A DNA stretch of 6,590 nucleotides, taken from the NCBI GenBank assembly GCA_020199975.1, contig JAIVJP010000361.1, forward strand, positions 1-6,590, given 5' to 3'. The DNA comes from Acidobacteriota bacterium. Its GTDB lineage: Bacteria > Acidobacteriota > Blastocatellia > Pyrinomonadales > Pyrinomonadaceae. Every line of letters starts with the position of its first letter. The first letter of the stretch is position 1. The notes beneath the pieces are model-generated. The model saw only the letters and a program-made list of their open reading frames with translations. It was not told the DNA's origin and did no database searches. Both the position numbers and the translations under genes were made by a program. This document shows positions 4,982 through 6,590 of this stretch, piece after piece.

Positions 4982-5043
4982 AGTCAGCAGTCAGGAGTCA
5001 ACTGCGCCAGACTCAAGACTCGAGACTCCCAGACTCCCGACTC
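4982..5043. repeat. Heptamer tandem repeats
   Basis: Three 7-nt units, AGTCAGC, AGTCAGG and AGTCAAC, run at 4982-5002. Five GACTC cores then follow at 5010, 5017, 5024, 5032 and 5039, spaced 7, 7, 8 and 7 nt. The first group contains AGTC and the second its complement GACT, so the halves can pair (GAGTC at 4995-4999 with GACTC at 5010-5014). The block ends one base before the stop codon of the peptidase remnant. Confidence 0.75.
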
Positions 5044-5044
5044 T

Positions 5045-6590
5045 CTATCTTCCTTTGAGCCATGCCGCACGCAAGGCTTTCTGCGCGGCAGTCGCATCTT
5101 TCTTCTCTGCAATCCGATACTCGAAGCGATCTAGAGCCCCGAGCACAAGTGTCCTCTGAAGCGTGCGGCGATCACGTTTGAATGAAATCTGCACGCGATC
5201 ACCCTGCTGATACCGGTTGAACCTGCTGAGCCAATTCCTGCTCGTAACTTTCTTCCCATTGATAGTGAGAATCTGATCGCCCGGCTGCAGGCCGGCGTCT
5301 TCGCCGGCTGAACCATTGAGTACGTTCCCAATGCTCAGCGCTTGAGGACTCCACGCATTTAGAGTAAGGCCGGCGCTGTAAGCCTCGCGCGATTGTTCCC
5401 GAACCAGACGCAATCCTACATAGCCGAGCGCCTCATCGTAAGGCGGAACCTCTACCCCACTTACGTACCTCCTAAAGAAATCGCTAAGGTCACTGCCAGC
5501 GACTTCCCCTGCTACACTTTGAAATTCCTCGGTGCGGTAGCCGCGTCCTCGAAGATAGTGGGTAGCGTTCGGACTGTTCCCCAGATTCCCGCGTGCCTCA
5601 TCATTAGATGGCCGTAATAATTCGTCAGACCTTCCGCTATCCATAGACTGCGCGTGTTTGCCGGTCGAGTGAAGTCCCAGGGACCGAATTCGATTGGTCG
5701 CAAGCGCTTTACATTCCAGACATGAAAGAACTCGTGGGCCACCGTGCCCAGCGTGCTTTCGTAAACCCCCGGCTCGGCGAGCGCTCCAGGCTCAACGATT
5801 TGCGTTGAGGTTAGGTGTTCCATCCCGTCACCGGAGCGATCGTCAGCAGCAAAATGTAGCAGGAAGGTATATGAATCGAATTCCGGCGCACCCCACATCG
5901 CGGTCTCGGCCCGCACAATCTTTTCTATGTCTCGCACCAAAGCCGCCCGCTTACCTCCTTCGTCGCCGAAAGAGTGGACCATTACGTAGTATTTCTTACC
6001 CTGCACTTGAAACTCTTCTCGACTCCAGTCGGGAGCAATCTCCGTCGGCGTGTCGACCATGATGTCCCAATTTGGAAACTTCCACTCGAGCTGGTCAGTC
6101 TGTTCCATCCGGCCGTTGATTATGCGCCAACCGGTTGGCGGATTGATCACCAACTTAACCGGGTCGGCCTTGTGACTGACGATATACATGAAGACGGATG
6201 CGCCATTGAAATTTGCGTGGCGAGTATCGAGTTGGGAGAAGGTGCCGGAAAGATCATTACCGAAGACTTTGTACGTTATTATTAGAGTCCGACTATTTAC
6301 CGTGGGGACGCGCCAAGTCTGTTCATCGACTCTCGTCACCGGGCGAGCCTTGTCACAATCAGTCATGGGTGCACAGACGCCTGTACGCGCCCGAAACTCC
6401 TGTACGTTCTTGGCGAAATCAAACACTGCATAGCGCCCCGGCGGCCACTTCGCCATTTGGAAATCGAGCGACTCCGGCACCATTTCCGGCAGTGCTACTT
6501 CTATGGCCACTTCAAAGAGATGCGACTGCGGACGGGACATTGATAAACGATAAGTGATAGAACTCAGTGGCGGTACTTGCTGAGCCGAAC
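5045..6590 (-). pseudogene. M61 (glycyl aminopeptidase-like) metallopeptidase with PDZ domain, broken by internal deletion; 5' end off the window
   Basis: Reading from the right edge, one frame runs from 6588 to a stop at 5512-5514. It begins SAQQVPPLSSITYRLS, which looks like the end of a signal peptide and the start of a secreted protein, so the ATG at 6540 is internal and the true start lies beyond the window. The frame holds the M61 marks GDGMEHLTS (5803-5829), the zinc motif HEFFH in HEFFHVWNVKRLRP (HEFFH at 5722-5736), and WIAEGLTNYYG with the third zinc ligand Glu. After RHAGIW the likeness continues in a second frame, from NSPNATHYLRGRGY (from 5578) through DLSDFFRRYVSG and a PDZ domain (GLQPGDQILTINGK) to the stop at 5045-5047. 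The junction lies at 5576-5583. Family members have about 80-90 more residues here, including the conserved SYYxKG segment. The remnant would give a truncated product without the PDZ domain. An assembly error is the main alternative. Confidence 0.85.

Noticed and set aside
4653..5043. CRISPR array
   Set aside because: There are only two copies of the 25-nt repeat, with a 270-nt gap full of hairpins, no regular spacers and no cas genes.
5045..5644. A separate 199-residue PDZ protein starting at ATG 5644
   Set aside because: Its first 20 or so residues have no family likeness and overlap the peptidase frame. From NSPNATHYL on it is the normal C-terminal part of the same M61 protein, so it is the rear half of a broken gene.
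5512..5644. Programmed ribosomal frameshift joining the two M61 frames
   Set aside because: No slippery heptamer was seen at the switch. A frameshift alone would not restore the roughly 80-90 residues missing there, so a deletion explains the data better.

Overview
The window looks like a bacterial chromosome segment of moderate GC content, most likely from an Acidobacteriota-type genome. That assignment rests on the style of the M61 peptidase, the shell-protein and aldehyde dehydrogenase pair, and the hairpin-rich intergenic spacers. It is inference, because there is no marker gene here that settles the phylum.

Left part (1-1194, minus strand): the edge of a bacterial microcompartment (BMC) locus. 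A BMC-H shell protein gene is followed by the first 229 codons of a CoA-acylating aldehyde dehydrogenase that runs off the left edge. This is the usual core of an aldehyde-processing metabolosome. The 105-nt spacer between the two genes carries heptamer repeats that can fold into a 15-bp perfect inverted repeat. The shell protein aligns without gaps to PduA over about 90 residues, but has an altered pore loop and a 43-residue polar tail with an internal repeat.

Middle (1195-3671, plus strand): a divergent intergenic region with a near-consensus sigma70 promoter, a palindrome just upstream of it and a possible 26-codon leader ORF. It precedes a membrane-anchored helix-turn-helix protein of RodZ type with a very short extracytoplasmic part. 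A structured 3' region and a strong intrinsic terminator then separate it from an intact guaB (IMP dehydrogenase, 488 aa), whose Shine-Dalgarno sequence sits unusually far from the start codon.

Right part (3672-6590): two broken genes in repeat-rich surroundings. A diacylglycerol kinase-family gene (plus strand) and an M61 metallopeptidase with a PDZ domain (minus strand, 5' end off the right edge) each keep a recognisable start-side and end-side part. Each has lost an internal segment out of frame (roughly 110-120 and 80-90 residues, judged from family knowledge). They are convergent, and a hairpin array bounded by two perfect 25-nt direct repeats lies between them. A second hairpin cluster with a 43-nt inverted repeat pair lies between guaB and the kinase remnant. 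Nine hairpins in these spacers share a GAA apex while their stems differ and stay paired, which is the most distinctive unexplained pattern in the window. No transposase, tRNA, rRNA or CRISPR array was seen.
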